Positions 1-6,331 of a stretch of 15,272 nt of DNA are shown in pieces. The first letter of the stretch is position 1. Each line of letters begins with the position of its first letter. Position numbers and translations under genes: made by a program. The stretch spans positions 1 through 15,272 of the forward strand of contig CAIJMB010000119.1 of NCBI GenBank assembly GCA_903821715.1, written 5' to 3'. The notes below the pieces were generated by a model that was not told the DNA's origin, made no database searches, and worked only from the letters and a program-made list of their open reading frames with translations. The DNA is from an uncultured Flavobacteriales bacterium. Lineage in GTDB: Bacteria; Bacteroidota; Bacteroidia; Flavobacteriales; Schleiferiaceae.

Positions 1-510
1 AGCCACCGAGGAAAAATTCTTCGCGCTCCATCCAAACTACCCGTACGACCAACTACAGACATGGCCAAAGAGGGCCTGTTCAACATCCTTGAGAACTATG
101 TTGATTTTGCGGACATCCGAGCTCTTGACCTCTTTGCCGGTACCGGAAACCTGAGCTACGAACTAGCAAGCCGCGGATGTCCCGACGTAACCGCCGTCGA
201 CAACTTTCGCGAATGCACTCGTTTTATTATCAAAACTTCAGAGTTACTGCAGTTTCCCATCAGGGCAATCACTGAAGATGCGCTTCGGTTTGTACAAAAA
301 AACCCTGCCCGCTGGGACCTTATTTTGGCGGACCCCCCCTACGATTTTGAGGGCCATCAGGCGATTGTCGAATCAGCCCTTACTCGTTTATCTGAAGACG
401 GAATCTTAGTGCTCGAACACGGTTCCGACACCGACCTTTCCTCGCTACCTGAGTTCGACGAACTCCGGCGCTACGGAAGCGTACACTTCAGCTTCTTTCG
501 AGCCCAGTAA
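1..510 (+). CDS. rsmD: 16S rRNA (guanine(966)-N(2))-methyltransferase RsmD, 5'-truncated
   Basis: SAM-dependent methyltransferase that modifies G966 of 16S rRNA during 30S assembly. The reading frame is open from base 1, and the residues before the first ATG (position 61) read LPVRPTTDMAKEGLFNIL. This is the conserved RPTTDR.KE(A/G)LFN block of RsmD, so that ATG is internal and the true start lies left of the window. 169 residues are visible. The SAM-binding motif I, LDLFAGTGN, lies at visible residues 42-50, and the catalytic DPPY motif (LADPPYDF) at about 109-116, as in N2-guanine/N6-adenine methyltransferases. The C-terminus is complete, ending in FFRAQ and TAA. The last 23 bp overlap the convergent rdgB gene. 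The usual Arg in TTDR is Met here, which is a minor change. Family assignment is confident; G966 specificity is taken from the family. Confidence 0.93.
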   Translation, partial: SHRGKILRAPSKLPVRPTTDMAKEGLFNILENYVDFADIRALDLFAGTGNLSYELASRGCPDVTAVDNFRECTRFIIKTSELLQFPIRAITEDALRFVQKNPARWDLILADPPYDFEGHQAIVESALTRLSEDGILVLEHGSDTDLSSLPEFDELRRYGSVHFSFFRAQ

Positions 511-1069
511 GCCAGGCCCGTACCGCCCGGCTTCGGTGACTCATGGCCACCTTTTCTTCAGGCAGCATTTCGGCAAACGTCCTGCCGTCACCCTCATTCG
601 GAACAAAAATCCGGTCGTAGCCAAACCCATACTCTCCGCGTTCATCGTGGGTAATTTGGCCGTGCACAACGCCCTCATAGAGCTGAATTCCTTCAAGAGT
701 GGCCCATGCGAGTACCGTGCGAAACGTGGCAGCCCGATCGACAGCGCCGGCTAAGTTTGCTAAGAGCAGTGAGCGGTTCGCCTGATCAGATCGCTCAGGC
801 CCCGCGTACATCGCACTGTTTACACCGGGAGCACCAGACAGCCCAGCCACCTGTAGGCCACTGTCGTCAGCAAGCGAGGGAATTCCGCAGTGATTCCATA
901 AATACATCGCCTTTTGGAAGGCATTCTCTTCAAGAGTACTTCCTGTTTCAGGAAGCTCTCCGCGAATTCCCGCATCAAAGGCCGTTAGAACCTCCCAGCC
1001 TTTGGGAAGCACGGACCTCAACTCTTCGAGCTTATGGGCATTTTGGGTGGCTAAAATGATCTTATTCAC
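488..1069 (-). CDS. rdgB: Non-canonical purine NTP pyrophosphatase, RdgB/HAM1 family
   Basis: Cytosolic house-cleaning enzyme that hydrolyses dITP, ITP and XTP to monophosphates, keeping deaminated purines out of DNA and RNA. At 193 aa it has the family's normal length. Visible family motifs are TQNAHK (residues 8-13, the substrate loop S/TxNxxK), ETGSTLEENA (41-50), LADDSGL (66-72, metal/catalytic Asp pair), PGVNSAMYAG (81-90), GFGYDRIF (148-155) and SHRSRA (177-182). The segment at 81-90 usually reads PGVxSARYAG, so Met replaces the common Arg. The start codon is GTG (1067-1069), inside a 4-bp GTGA overlap with the stop of the upstream oxyR-like gene, which suggests translational coupling. 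It is the last gene of the minus-strand operon. Its 3' end overlaps rsmD tail to tail, so there is no room for a terminator between them. Confidence 0.95.
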   Translation of the reverse strand: MNKIILATQNAHKLEELRSVLPKGWEVLTAFDAGIRGELPETGSTLEENAFQKAMYLWNHCGIPSLADDSGLQVAGLSGAPGVNSAMYAGPERSDQANRSLLLANLAGAVDRAATFRTVLAWATLEGIQLYEGVVHGQITHDERGEYGFGYDRIFVPNEGDGRTFAEMLPEEKVAMSHRSRAVRAWLTGLERS

Positions 1070-2007
1070 TGATTCGCAGTGAGGATTCGGTCGTTATGGC
1101 TGTCGCTTCGCAGGACTTCAGGAACAGATGCCCGAATGATCCGGGCCAATGCCTCAACCATGCCCAAGCGACGGTGTCCGGGCAAAGCAAGCAAGGCAAT
1201 GTGGCGCACTGGGCGAGGTTCCGCAATCGGCTTAATCCGCTTTTGGCGAACCGCTGAAAGTTCCGAAATCGCCAACTGCGGAAGCAGCGTCATACCCAAG
1301 CCTTCATCCGCCAAGCGGACCAAAGTCTCGAACTGCCCCACAAGCAACTCAATGCGCTCATTAGGGCGGTCGGTTCCGCACAGCTGCAGGGCCTGATCCC
1401 TGAAACAATGGCCCTCAGGGAGCAAGAGAATCCGCTCCGACTTCAACTCGCCTGACGTTAAAAACAAGTCCTTGGACTTCGGATGGCCCTCAGGTAAGTA
1501 GGCCAAAAGTGGTTCTCGGTACAGCGATTCCGACACAAAATGGGTCGCAGCAATCGGAACCGCCAAAATCGCCGCATCCAACTGGTCGGCATCGAGTTTT
1601 TCAATTAATTGTTCCGTGGTCGCCTCTTCCATTTGTACACTTAGTCGCGGAAACCGCTTGAGCAATTCTGGCGCAAAACGCGGAACCAAGTACGGAGCCA
1701 CCGTCGGAATCACACCCAACCGAAGTTGGCCCTCAAGGGGCTTGCGAAAGTGCTGGCTAACCTCCACCAAGCTCTGTGCAGATTGGATTGTTTTGCGGGC
1801 GTGAAGCAGCACTTGCTCTCCAAGCTGGGTCAATCGGATTGGCTGACTGCGCCGATCCACTAAATCCCCGTGAATCTCTTCTTCAAGTTTTTGAATCTGT
1901 GCGGACAGGGTCGGCTGCGAGACGCCGCACGACTTGGCTGCTCTTCCAAAATGCTGGCACTCGGCCAGCGCCTCAAAGTACTGTAGTTGAATTAACGTAA
2001 TGGCCAT
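1066..2007 (-). CDS. oxyR: LysR-family regulator, OxyR-type hydrogen peroxide sensor
   Basis: Transcription factor of 313 aa, the usual LysR length. The N-terminal winged helix-turn-helix covers about residues 3-62 (LIQLQYFEALAECQHFGRAA, then VSQPTLSAQIQKLEEE). It is followed by a linker helix and a periplasmic-binding-protein-like effector domain from about residue 93 (LRLGVIPTVAPYL). The segment LLPEGHCFRDQALQLC places Cys201 and Cys210 nine residues apart in the same context as the E. coli OxyR redox pair (C199/C208 in EDGHCLRDQAMGFC). The later GxGxTLLPxLA block (LGMTLLPQLA) is also OxyR-like. By family knowledge it senses peroxide through a disulfide and activates antioxidant genes; its targets cannot be read here. 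The gene overlaps the upstream acyltransferase by 16 bp and rdgB by 4 bp, so it is probably transcribed within the operon rather than divergently from a target, which is unusual for LysR genes. Confidence 0.9.
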   Translation of the reverse strand: MAITLIQLQYFEALAECQHFGRAAKSCGVSQPTLSAQIQKLEEEIHGDLVDRRSQPIRLTQLGEQVLLHARKTIQSAQSLVEVSQHFRKPLEGQLRLGVIPTVAPYLVPRFAPELLKRFPRLSVQMEEATTEQLIEKLDADQLDAAILAVPIAATHFVSESLYREPLLAYLPEGHPKSKDLFLTSGELKSERILLLPEGHCFRDQALQLCGTDRPNERIELLVGQFETLVRLADEGLGMTLLPQLAISELSAVRQKRIKPIAEPRPVRHIALLALPGHRRLGMVEALARIIRASVPEVLRSDSHNDRILTANQ

Positions 2008-2903
2008 GGGATATTCCAGCGTTCCCAGCGAAGGTACGGCGTGTTTTCAGCGCCAAAACCCTTGTAAAACCTAGCTAATCCTGGTGACTTTGAACCCTCA
2101 AAATCAAAAATCTTCCAACGCCCTACGGCCATCGTAATAAACTCATTGACCAACCATGTCATCGAGTTTCGCTCTCTACCCTCCGGAGTCACCGCAGAAA
2201 ACAGCAGTACCGCACGGTCGCCACTAAAGGCTACAAACATTCCGGCCAACCACTGGTTACCCTCGCCGATAGCCGCCCAAACCGCTCCCCTACCCTGATG
2301 AAGTAGGTGGTACATCGCAGACTTCATTGCCTGCTCGTACCCCTTTGGAATTTGGTACTTTTCGCCTTGATTCTGAACAAAATAAGTCCACAACTCGTCC
2401 GGATTGCTGTACTCCCAAAGCTGGTTCCCGGTTGCCTTTGCGAGGTTTCGACGGGTCTGTGATGAAAAGCCACCAAACACCTGCTCGTAGCTCGAACCCA
2501 AATTCAATTCATAGTTCGGCATCTCATCCCATCGCTCCCAGCCTCCATTGCGCCAGTGCCACGATTTTGGCGCGGGCCAATCTAGTGGTCGGCTAATTGT
2601 CAATCGGAGCCGCGCATGGCGCGGCAGTGCGTCCAAAGCCTCCCTCACATGCTTGGCATCATGCGCCTTTGCTCCCATGGGGCCCAAGCGCTGTGCGCCG
2701 AGCGGGCAATATACCTGCATGAAGCCGAATGCACTCCGACCAAATGCAAACGGAAGTACCACTTCGTCTGAAACCACACTGGCCCACTCCACACCCAACG
2801 CATCCAAATAATTAAGGTGGTCGTACGGAAATCGGTCGGGACGAAGCGACCATGTGGCGCGCCAATCCTCTGGATCTGGATTGTGTTCTAGGCGAAAACT
2901 CAT
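1992..2903 (-). CDS. FemAB/GNAT-like acyltransferase
   Basis: Protein of 303 aa with the two-lobed acyl-CoA N-acyltransferase fold expected of FemAB-like or BioF2-type GNAT proteins. Supporting blocks are YELNL (131-135) followed by FSSQTRRNLAKA (146-157), which resembles the F..K.R..IRKA segment of the family, and near the C-terminus FDFEGSKSPGLARFYKGFGA (266-285). The latter matches the FDFEGS...G...FY..FGA signature of this family in Bacteroidota. No signal peptide or membrane segment is visible, so it is presumably cytoplasmic. Its neighbours, a sugar-nucleotide epimerase and a polysaccharide deacetylase, suggest it acylates an amino sugar or a glycan precursor; that substrate is inference. 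The start ATG (2901-2903) sits in an ATGA overlap with the upstream stop. The end overlaps the oxyR-like gene by 16 bp. Confidence 0.8.
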   Translation of the reverse strand: MSFRLEHNPDPEDWRATWSLRPDRFPYDHLNYLDALGVEWASVVSDEVVLPFAFGRSAFGFMQVYCPLGAQRLGPMGAKAHDAKHVREALDALPRHARLRLTISRPLDWPAPKSWHWRNGGWERWDEMPNYELNLGSSYEQVFGGFSSQTRRNLAKATGNQLWEYSNPDELWTYFVQNQGEKYQIPKGYEQAMKSAMYHLLHQGRGAVWAAIGEGNQWLAGMFVAFSGDRAVLLFSAVTPEGRERNSMTWLVNEFITMAVGRWKIFDFEGSKSPGLARFYKGFGAENTPYLRWERWNIPWPLR

Positions 2904-4036
2904 GCTCTACTCCATTCATTAAGCCAGAGGTTCAATCCTTCCCTCCAGACCGTAAAATCTTTTCCGGATCGCTCTACCTCAGGCTTCGGACCGAAAATCC
3001 GCCAGTGCGTGCTAACGCGCAAAGGCGCGCCCACCGACCAAGCCGAAGCTTGAAGCGCATGAAGCGAATCAGCAATTTCACGCGGACTCATTTCGAGAAA
3101 ATTTTGATCCATGGCGGCCACCGGGAGCTGCTGCACCCTGGCACAGGGAACGGCACTCGCCCAACCCGAACGAAATCCGGGAACGTCGGCAAACTCGAGC
3201 GACCAATCCTCTACTACTCCCAGCTTTTCAAGAGAAGTAAGGAGTTCTTCGGTACCAGCTTTGCGCAAAAAATGGCTCCGCTGCCGCATTACGGGTCGAT
3301 CAAGGATGGATTCAAGTTCAGCCAACTCTTGGCGGTAGCCTTGGGCTCGATCGTGGCTTCCGTACGAGAGGTGTGCCCCTACATCAAAGCGCACAAACAA
3401 CGTTCGAAGTGCTTCGCGAACCACCGAACTGTTGGGTGCGACACCGCGATCAAAGGGGCCTCGCTCCGCCGCTAACAGGGCAAAAAACTGAAGCTCAAGT
3501 TGCGGAAACCTTTGGGCCAATTCCGTCCAGAATACCAAGCTGTAAAAGGGGTCAGGCCCGAATATGCGGGTGCGTAGTTCGCCGAACTCGCCCCGAATGA
3601 GATTCGAAAGAAATCCGCCGACCGCAGACTTAAGTCCGCGGCCACGGTAGGCAAACAGATGGTCAATATCCACCACGAGCACAGGGGCGGGCCTCGCCCC
3701 ATCAGATAGAGAAATCCCCATGGAGGCAGCCCATTCGCGGGCCTTTACTTCGGCCTCAGGGAGCAGCAAATCGCGCTGTGCATCCCGACCGATCGGCCGA
3801 GCGTGCTGGTCTTTAGGAAGGGTTTCCTCCCAAACCCACGTGCGCCAAAAAATCCAAGCCGCGTAATCCGATGATGCTGGTTCGGCACTGTTCTGTTGAT
3901 CTAGCCATCCGGAATCGTTCCAGCGCACCGCATCATCATCAGGACCAAACGCCACAGGTTGAGTCCACGCGGACTGCAAGAGCGCGGCAAGTCGCCGGTG
4001 GCGCTCGTTGGGCTGCGGGTGGTAAAGTATGATCAT
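2900..4036 (-). CDS. Polysaccharide deacetylase family protein (bacteroidete subtype)
   Basis: Protein of 378 aa resembling the NodB-like deacetylase family found in bacteroidete surface-polysaccharide loci. The core starts with VVDIDHLFAYRGRG (121-134), carrying the metal-binding DxD (Asp123, Asp125). It continues with DPFYSL (161-166), AHLSYGSH (221-228, the HxSYxS motif with likely metal ligand His222), RQRSHFLR (251-258), FADVPGFRSG (282-291) and LPVAAMD (304-310). These blocks occur in the order I know from relatives, although the usual HPSY is HLSY. The N-terminal 110 residues are poorly conserved and seem shorter than in typical relatives. No signal peptide is seen. The role is inferred as N-deacetylation of an acetylated sugar in a glycan or its precursor. 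It is coupled by 4-bp overlaps to the epimerase upstream and the acyltransferase downstream, so deacetylation followed by re-acylation is plausible but unproven. Confidence 0.82.
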   Translation of the reverse strand: MIILYHPQPNERHRRLAALLQSAWTQPVAFGPDDDAVRWNDSGWLDQQNSAEPASSDYAAWIFWRTWVWEETLPKDQHARPIGRDAQRDLLLPEAEVKAREWAASMGISLSDGARPAPVLVVDIDHLFAYRGRGLKSAVGGFLSNLIRGEFGELRTRIFGPDPFYSLVFWTELAQRFPQLELQFFALLAAERGPFDRGVAPNSSVVREALRTLFVRFDVGAHLSYGSHDRAQGYRQELAELESILDRPVMRQRSHFLRKAGTEELLTSLEKLGVVEDWSLEFADVPGFRSGWASAVPCARVQQLPVAAMDQNFLEMSPREIADSLHALQASAWSVGAPLRVSTHWRIFGPKPEVERSGKDFTVWREGLNLWLNEWSRA

Positions 4037-5097
4037 GACTGACTAAGTTCCCACAGACCCTGTGCCAGCGATGCCGCCATGGCTTCGGCCGCCAAACCAT
4101 CACCATAGAGCATTGGAGGCTCCAATTGGCCTACTTGTGCCCACCGACTCAACTGAGCCCTTATAGCCCCTTCAAGATCGGTAGAATCAGGTGAAACCAG
4201 TGACGTCCATCCTGCGTCCACTAATTCCGTCCACTCGGTCTCGTCCCGCAGCACGATGGCTCTGCGGCCTGCAAAAAACGCTTCCTTTTGAAGTCCGCCT
4301 GAATCCGTGATCACAAATTGAGAACGGTACAGCGCATCCACGATCTCGGGCCGGCTCAGCGGAGCACAATCCGCCACGCATACACTTTGCAGCCCAGCGG
4401 CACGATGCCGCGGATGCCTCGGCCAAAGCACGTTAAAATCACCCGCCAAGCCATCTAAGGCCGCTTCAATCCTGCGAATTCGTTCAGGCTCGTCCACATT
4501 GGTATTGCGGTGAATCGTGACCAACACCGACGAGGGCTGCACCTGAGAAAATGGGCGTTTTGGAAAGGCATCGAACATCAAGTCACCCGTATTCACAACC
4601 CAAGGAGCGCCCCGATCGAGGTCCTCACTCTGAATGTGGTCCATGGCGACTTCGGTAGGTGCCCACAGCCATTGGGCCCTGTGATCAACCCACACGCGGT
4701 TTCGCTCTTCGGGCATTGCATCGTTAAAGCTGCGCAATCCAGCCTCTGCGTGGGCGAATGGAACACCCAACTCCAGCGCAGCTTGTGCCCCAAGCACTGT
4801 GGAATCGGTATCTCCGTACACCACAACCGCATGCACACGTGCCTCACGAAGTGCCGCTACCAGCACACGCAGGTCAGTATTTCGCTCATTCCATTTGCCT
4901 TGGTAGTCCGGGGCCAGGCCGAGCTCGTCCCAGAACGAGGCGTTCATTTGGCTGTCGTAGTGCTGTCCGGTGTGCGCTATCCAATTGACGCCGCCCAAGC
5001 GTTGAATGGCCTCGACCAACGGCTTGAGTTTGACAAACTGCGGTCGGGCACCCACGATGTGGGCGATGCGGTACGAGCTTAGGTTCCGGGCATCCAT
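4033..5097 (-). CDS. wecB: Non-hydrolysing UDP-N-acetylglucosamine 2-epimerase family protein
   Basis: Cytoplasmic sugar-nucleotide epimerase of 354 aa, family length. Motifs in order are GARPQFVKLKPL (16-27), HTGQHYD (42-48), GDTDST (95-100, catalytic-type Asp96), HAEAGLRSF (116-124, Glu118), MPEERNR (128-134, Glu131), TIHRNTN (194-200), ITDSGGLQKEAFF (263-275) and RDETEWTELV (284-293). These match the WecB fold, which inverts C2 of UDP-GlcNAc to give UDP-ManNAc. However, GARPQF (rather than GTRPEA) and HRxxNxD are commoner in the WbpI-like branch, which acts on UDP-2,3-diacetamido-glucuronate. The symbol therefore marks the family only and the substrate is open. The ATG at 5095-5097 lies 19 bp inside radC, and the stop overlaps the deacetylase start (ATGA). 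No glycosyltransferase is adjacent. Confidence 0.88.
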   Translation of the reverse strand: MDARNLSSYRIAHIVGARPQFVKLKPLVEAIQRLGGVNWIAHTGQHYDSQMNASFWDELGLAPDYQGKWNERNTDLRVLVAALREARVHAVVVYGDTDSTVLGAQAALELGVPFAHAEAGLRSFNDAMPEERNRVWVDHRAQWLWAPTEVAMDHIQSEDLDRGAPWVVNTGDLMFDAFPKRPFSQVQPSSVLVTIHRNTNVDEPERIRRIEAALDGLAGDFNVLWPRHPRHRAAGLQSVCVADCAPLSRPEIVDALYRSQFVITDSGGLQKEAFFAGRRAIVLRDETEWTELVDAGWTSLVSPDSTDLEGAIRAQLSRWAQVGQLEPPMLYGDGLAAEAMAASLAQGLWELSQS

Positions 5098-5789
5098 CCT
5101 CTATCCGCAAAACTAACATATTGGTTCTGCCCGATGATCAAATGGTCCAAACATGTGAGCTCAAGAATTCGCGCACCCTCTACGAGGCGCTGAGTGAGCT
5201 TTCGATCCTCTTCTGAAGGCTCTAGTCGCCCGCTGGGGTGATTGTGCGCTACAACGAGCGCTGGGGTCTTTAAAGCCAATGCTCGCTGGTACACCACCCG
5301 AACATCCGCAGCCGTGGCAGTCCAACCTCCTTTACCGATGCACTCATAGTGGACCACCTTATTTGCCCGATTGAGGTAGACTACCCAAAACTGCTCATGG
5401 TCCAGCGCCGACATACTCGGATTGAGTAGTTGAAACACGTCGCTTGAACCCCGAACCAACTTTGCATCACCCACTTGAGCGTCGCCCGCTGCACGCCGAC
5501 CTAGTTCAAATGCCGCAGCCACGGCCGCAGCCTTAGCTAAGCCTACGCCTCCAAGTCCCTGTAGGGCAATAACATCTGCCGATGCCAATCGGCCCAATGA
5601 CCCTCCGTAGGAATCAAGCATTGACCGCGCCAAATCCACAGCAGAATGGGTTCGGGTTCCGGAGCGCAAAATGAGCGCAAGACACTCTGATGTCGCCATT
5701 CCTCGGATTCCGTGTGCGAGGGACCGTTCTCTAGGTCGATCCTCTTCAGTCCACAAGCGAATGGACCGTTTAGTTGGTTCGTGATTCAT
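5079..5789 (-). CDS. radC: RadC family JAB/JAMM-domain protein
   Basis: Protein of 236 aa, the usual RadC length. It has the N-terminal WTEEDRPRERSLAHG segment (13-27), a helix-hairpin-helix stretch LQGLGGVGLAKAAAVAAAF (76-94), and a C-terminal MPN+/JAB domain with complete JAMM metal ligands: His182 and His184 in HNHPSG and Asp195 in SEEDRKLT. DHLIIG (215-220) is the conserved strand after it. Historically annotated as DNA repair, RadC proteins have no firmly settled biochemical role; E. coli RadC was dissociated from repair, and links to transformation or mobile DNA vary by lineage. It is the first gene of the six-gene minus-strand operon, 129 bp from rpsT on the same strand but separated from it by a strong terminator. 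A GGGAAG purine run lies about 10 nt before the ATG. All expected catalytic residues are intact. Confidence 0.93.
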   Translation of the reverse strand: MNHEPTKRSIRLWTEEDRPRERSLAHGIRGMATSECLALILRSGTRTHSAVDLARSMLDSYGGSLGRLASADVIALQGLGGVGLAKAAAVAAAFELGRRAAGDAQVGDAKLVRGSSDVFQLLNPSMSALDHEQFWVVYLNRANKVVHYECIGKGGWTATAADVRVVYQRALALKTPALVVAHNHPSGRLEPSEEDRKLTQRLVEGARILELTCLDHLIIGQNQYVSFADRGWMPGT

Positions 5790-5829
5790 GCGGCAAACTT
5801 CCCGCCGCGCAGGTCCACCAGTCGTCCCC

Positions 5830-5863
5830 TAAACGTAAGTACGCATTTACCATGTGGTAGCAA
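5830..5863 (-). promoter_or_regulatory. Possible promoter of the radC operon
   Basis: Minus-strand TACGTTTA (plus 5830-5837) matches the bacteroidete -7 consensus TAnnTTTG in 7 of 8 bases. A TTG (5861-5863) lies 23 nt upstream, slightly farther than ideal. It would place the start of transcription about 30-35 nt before the radC ATG. A 12-bp palindrome-like sequence, TACCA-TG-TGGTA (5848-5859), sits between the two boxes. This is the only candidate I see in the region between the rpsT terminator and radC. Confidence 0.35.
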
Positions 5864-5892
5864 CAAAAAAACCGCCCCTTTCGGGGCGGTTA
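5864..5892 (-). terminator. Intrinsic terminator after rpsT
   Basis: The plus-strand text at 5869-5892 forms a perfect 10-bp stem (AAACCGCCCC-side arms 5869-5878 and 5883-5892 allowing the outer A-T pairs). Read on the minus strand it has a GAAA tetraloop and is followed by seven U residues (5864-5870/1). It lies about 27 nt past the rpsT stop codon in the direction of rpsT transcription, so it ends the tRNA-Glu/rpsT transcript and insulates radC. Confidence 0.93.
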
Positions 5893-5918
5893 ACCTTTAA
5901 CCAATTTTAGCGCAGTAG

Positions 5919-6173
5919 TTACGCCAGAGCGTTTACATGCTTCGCAAGACTTGACTTCAAGTTCGAAGCCTTGTTCTTGTGAATAATGTTGCGTTTTGCA
6001 AGCTTGTCCAACATCGATGCAACCAAAGGAAGCTGAGTAGCAGCTGCCGCAGCATCAGTAACGGAACGAAGTGCGCGAACCGCATTGCGGGTCGTCTTGT
6101 GGAAGTACTTGTTGTGTACGCGCTTGGCCTGGATTTGGCGGATGCGCTTCAACGCAGATTTGTGGTTAGCCAT
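5919..6173 (-). CDS. rpsT: 30S ribosomal protein S20
   Basis: Small basic protein of 84 aa, the normal S20 length, that binds the 5' and 3'-minor domains of 16S rRNA during early 30S assembly. The start MANHKSALKRIRQ is the typical S20 opening, and NKYFHKTTRNAVRAL (21-35), LDKLAKRNIIHKNKA (55-69) and LKSSLAKHVNAL continue the three-helix family pattern. The ATG at 6171-6173 is only 19 nt from the encoded CCA end of tRNA-Glu on the same strand. The leader between them is A-rich and has no Shine-Dalgarno, as is common in Bacteroidota. It probably shares the tRNA promoter, so its mRNA 5' end would be produced by tRNA 3' processing. A strong intrinsic terminator follows. Confidence 0.97.
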   Translation of the reverse strand: MANHKSALKRIRQIQAKRVHNKYFHKTTRNAVRALRSVTDAAAAATQLPLVASMLDKLAKRNIIHKNKASNLKSSLAKHVNALA

Positions 6174-6192
6174 TGTAGCTAGTTTTTGTGTT

Positions 6193-6269
6193 TGGTGACC
6201 CGTACGGGATTCGAACCCGTGATCTTCTCCGTGAAAGGGAGATGTCCTGAACCGCTAGACGAACGGGCC
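6193..6269 (-). tRNA. trnE: tRNA-Glu (anticodon UUC)
   Basis: The minus strand folds as a standard cloverleaf. The acceptor stem is GGCCCGT/ACGGGTC with one G-U pair and discriminator A. The D arm contains TCTAGCGGTTCAGGA, the anticodon stem is TCTCC/GGAGA around loop CTTTCAC (anticodon UUC, plus 6233-6235), and the T arm is ACGGG-TTCGAAT-CCCGT. CCA is encoded in the genome (6193-6195). Overall similarity to E. coli tRNA-Glu (CTTTCAC loop, GTCTAG) supports the identity. It lies directly upstream of rpsT. Confidence 0.97.
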
Positions 6270-6285
6270 CTATGTTTTGGGAGCG

Positions 6286-6316
6286 CAAAGATATGAAATC
6301 CCCCCCACTCCAACAA
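6286..6316 (-). promoter_or_regulatory. Bacteroidete-type promoter of tRNA-Glu/rpsT
   Basis: Minus-strand TATCTTTG (plus 6286-6293) is a perfect TAnnTTTG -7 box. Two overlapping-register TTG triplets at 6314-6316 and 6311-6313 give spacers of 20 and 17 nt to it, within the usual range for the -33 element. Transcription would start about 10 nt ahead of the tRNA 5' end. The spacer contains a run of seven G on the transcribed-sense strand (plus C at 6300-6306). Confidence 0.75.
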
Positions 6317-6331
6317 CAACTTAAAAAGAAA

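Noticed and set aside
61..510. ATG at 61 as the start of the RsmD gene
   Set aside because: The open frame upstream encodes LPVRPTTD, a conserved RsmD segment, so the start is outside the window.
2852..3475. 207-residue plus-strand open frame antisense to the deacetylase gene
   Set aside because: No recognisable motif and fully within a well-supported gene on the other strand; explained by GC-rich codon bias.
4510..5082. 190-residue plus-strand open frame antisense to the epimerase gene
   Set aside because: Shadow of a gene with complete family motifs; Cys/His-rich composition is an artefact of the complementary codons.
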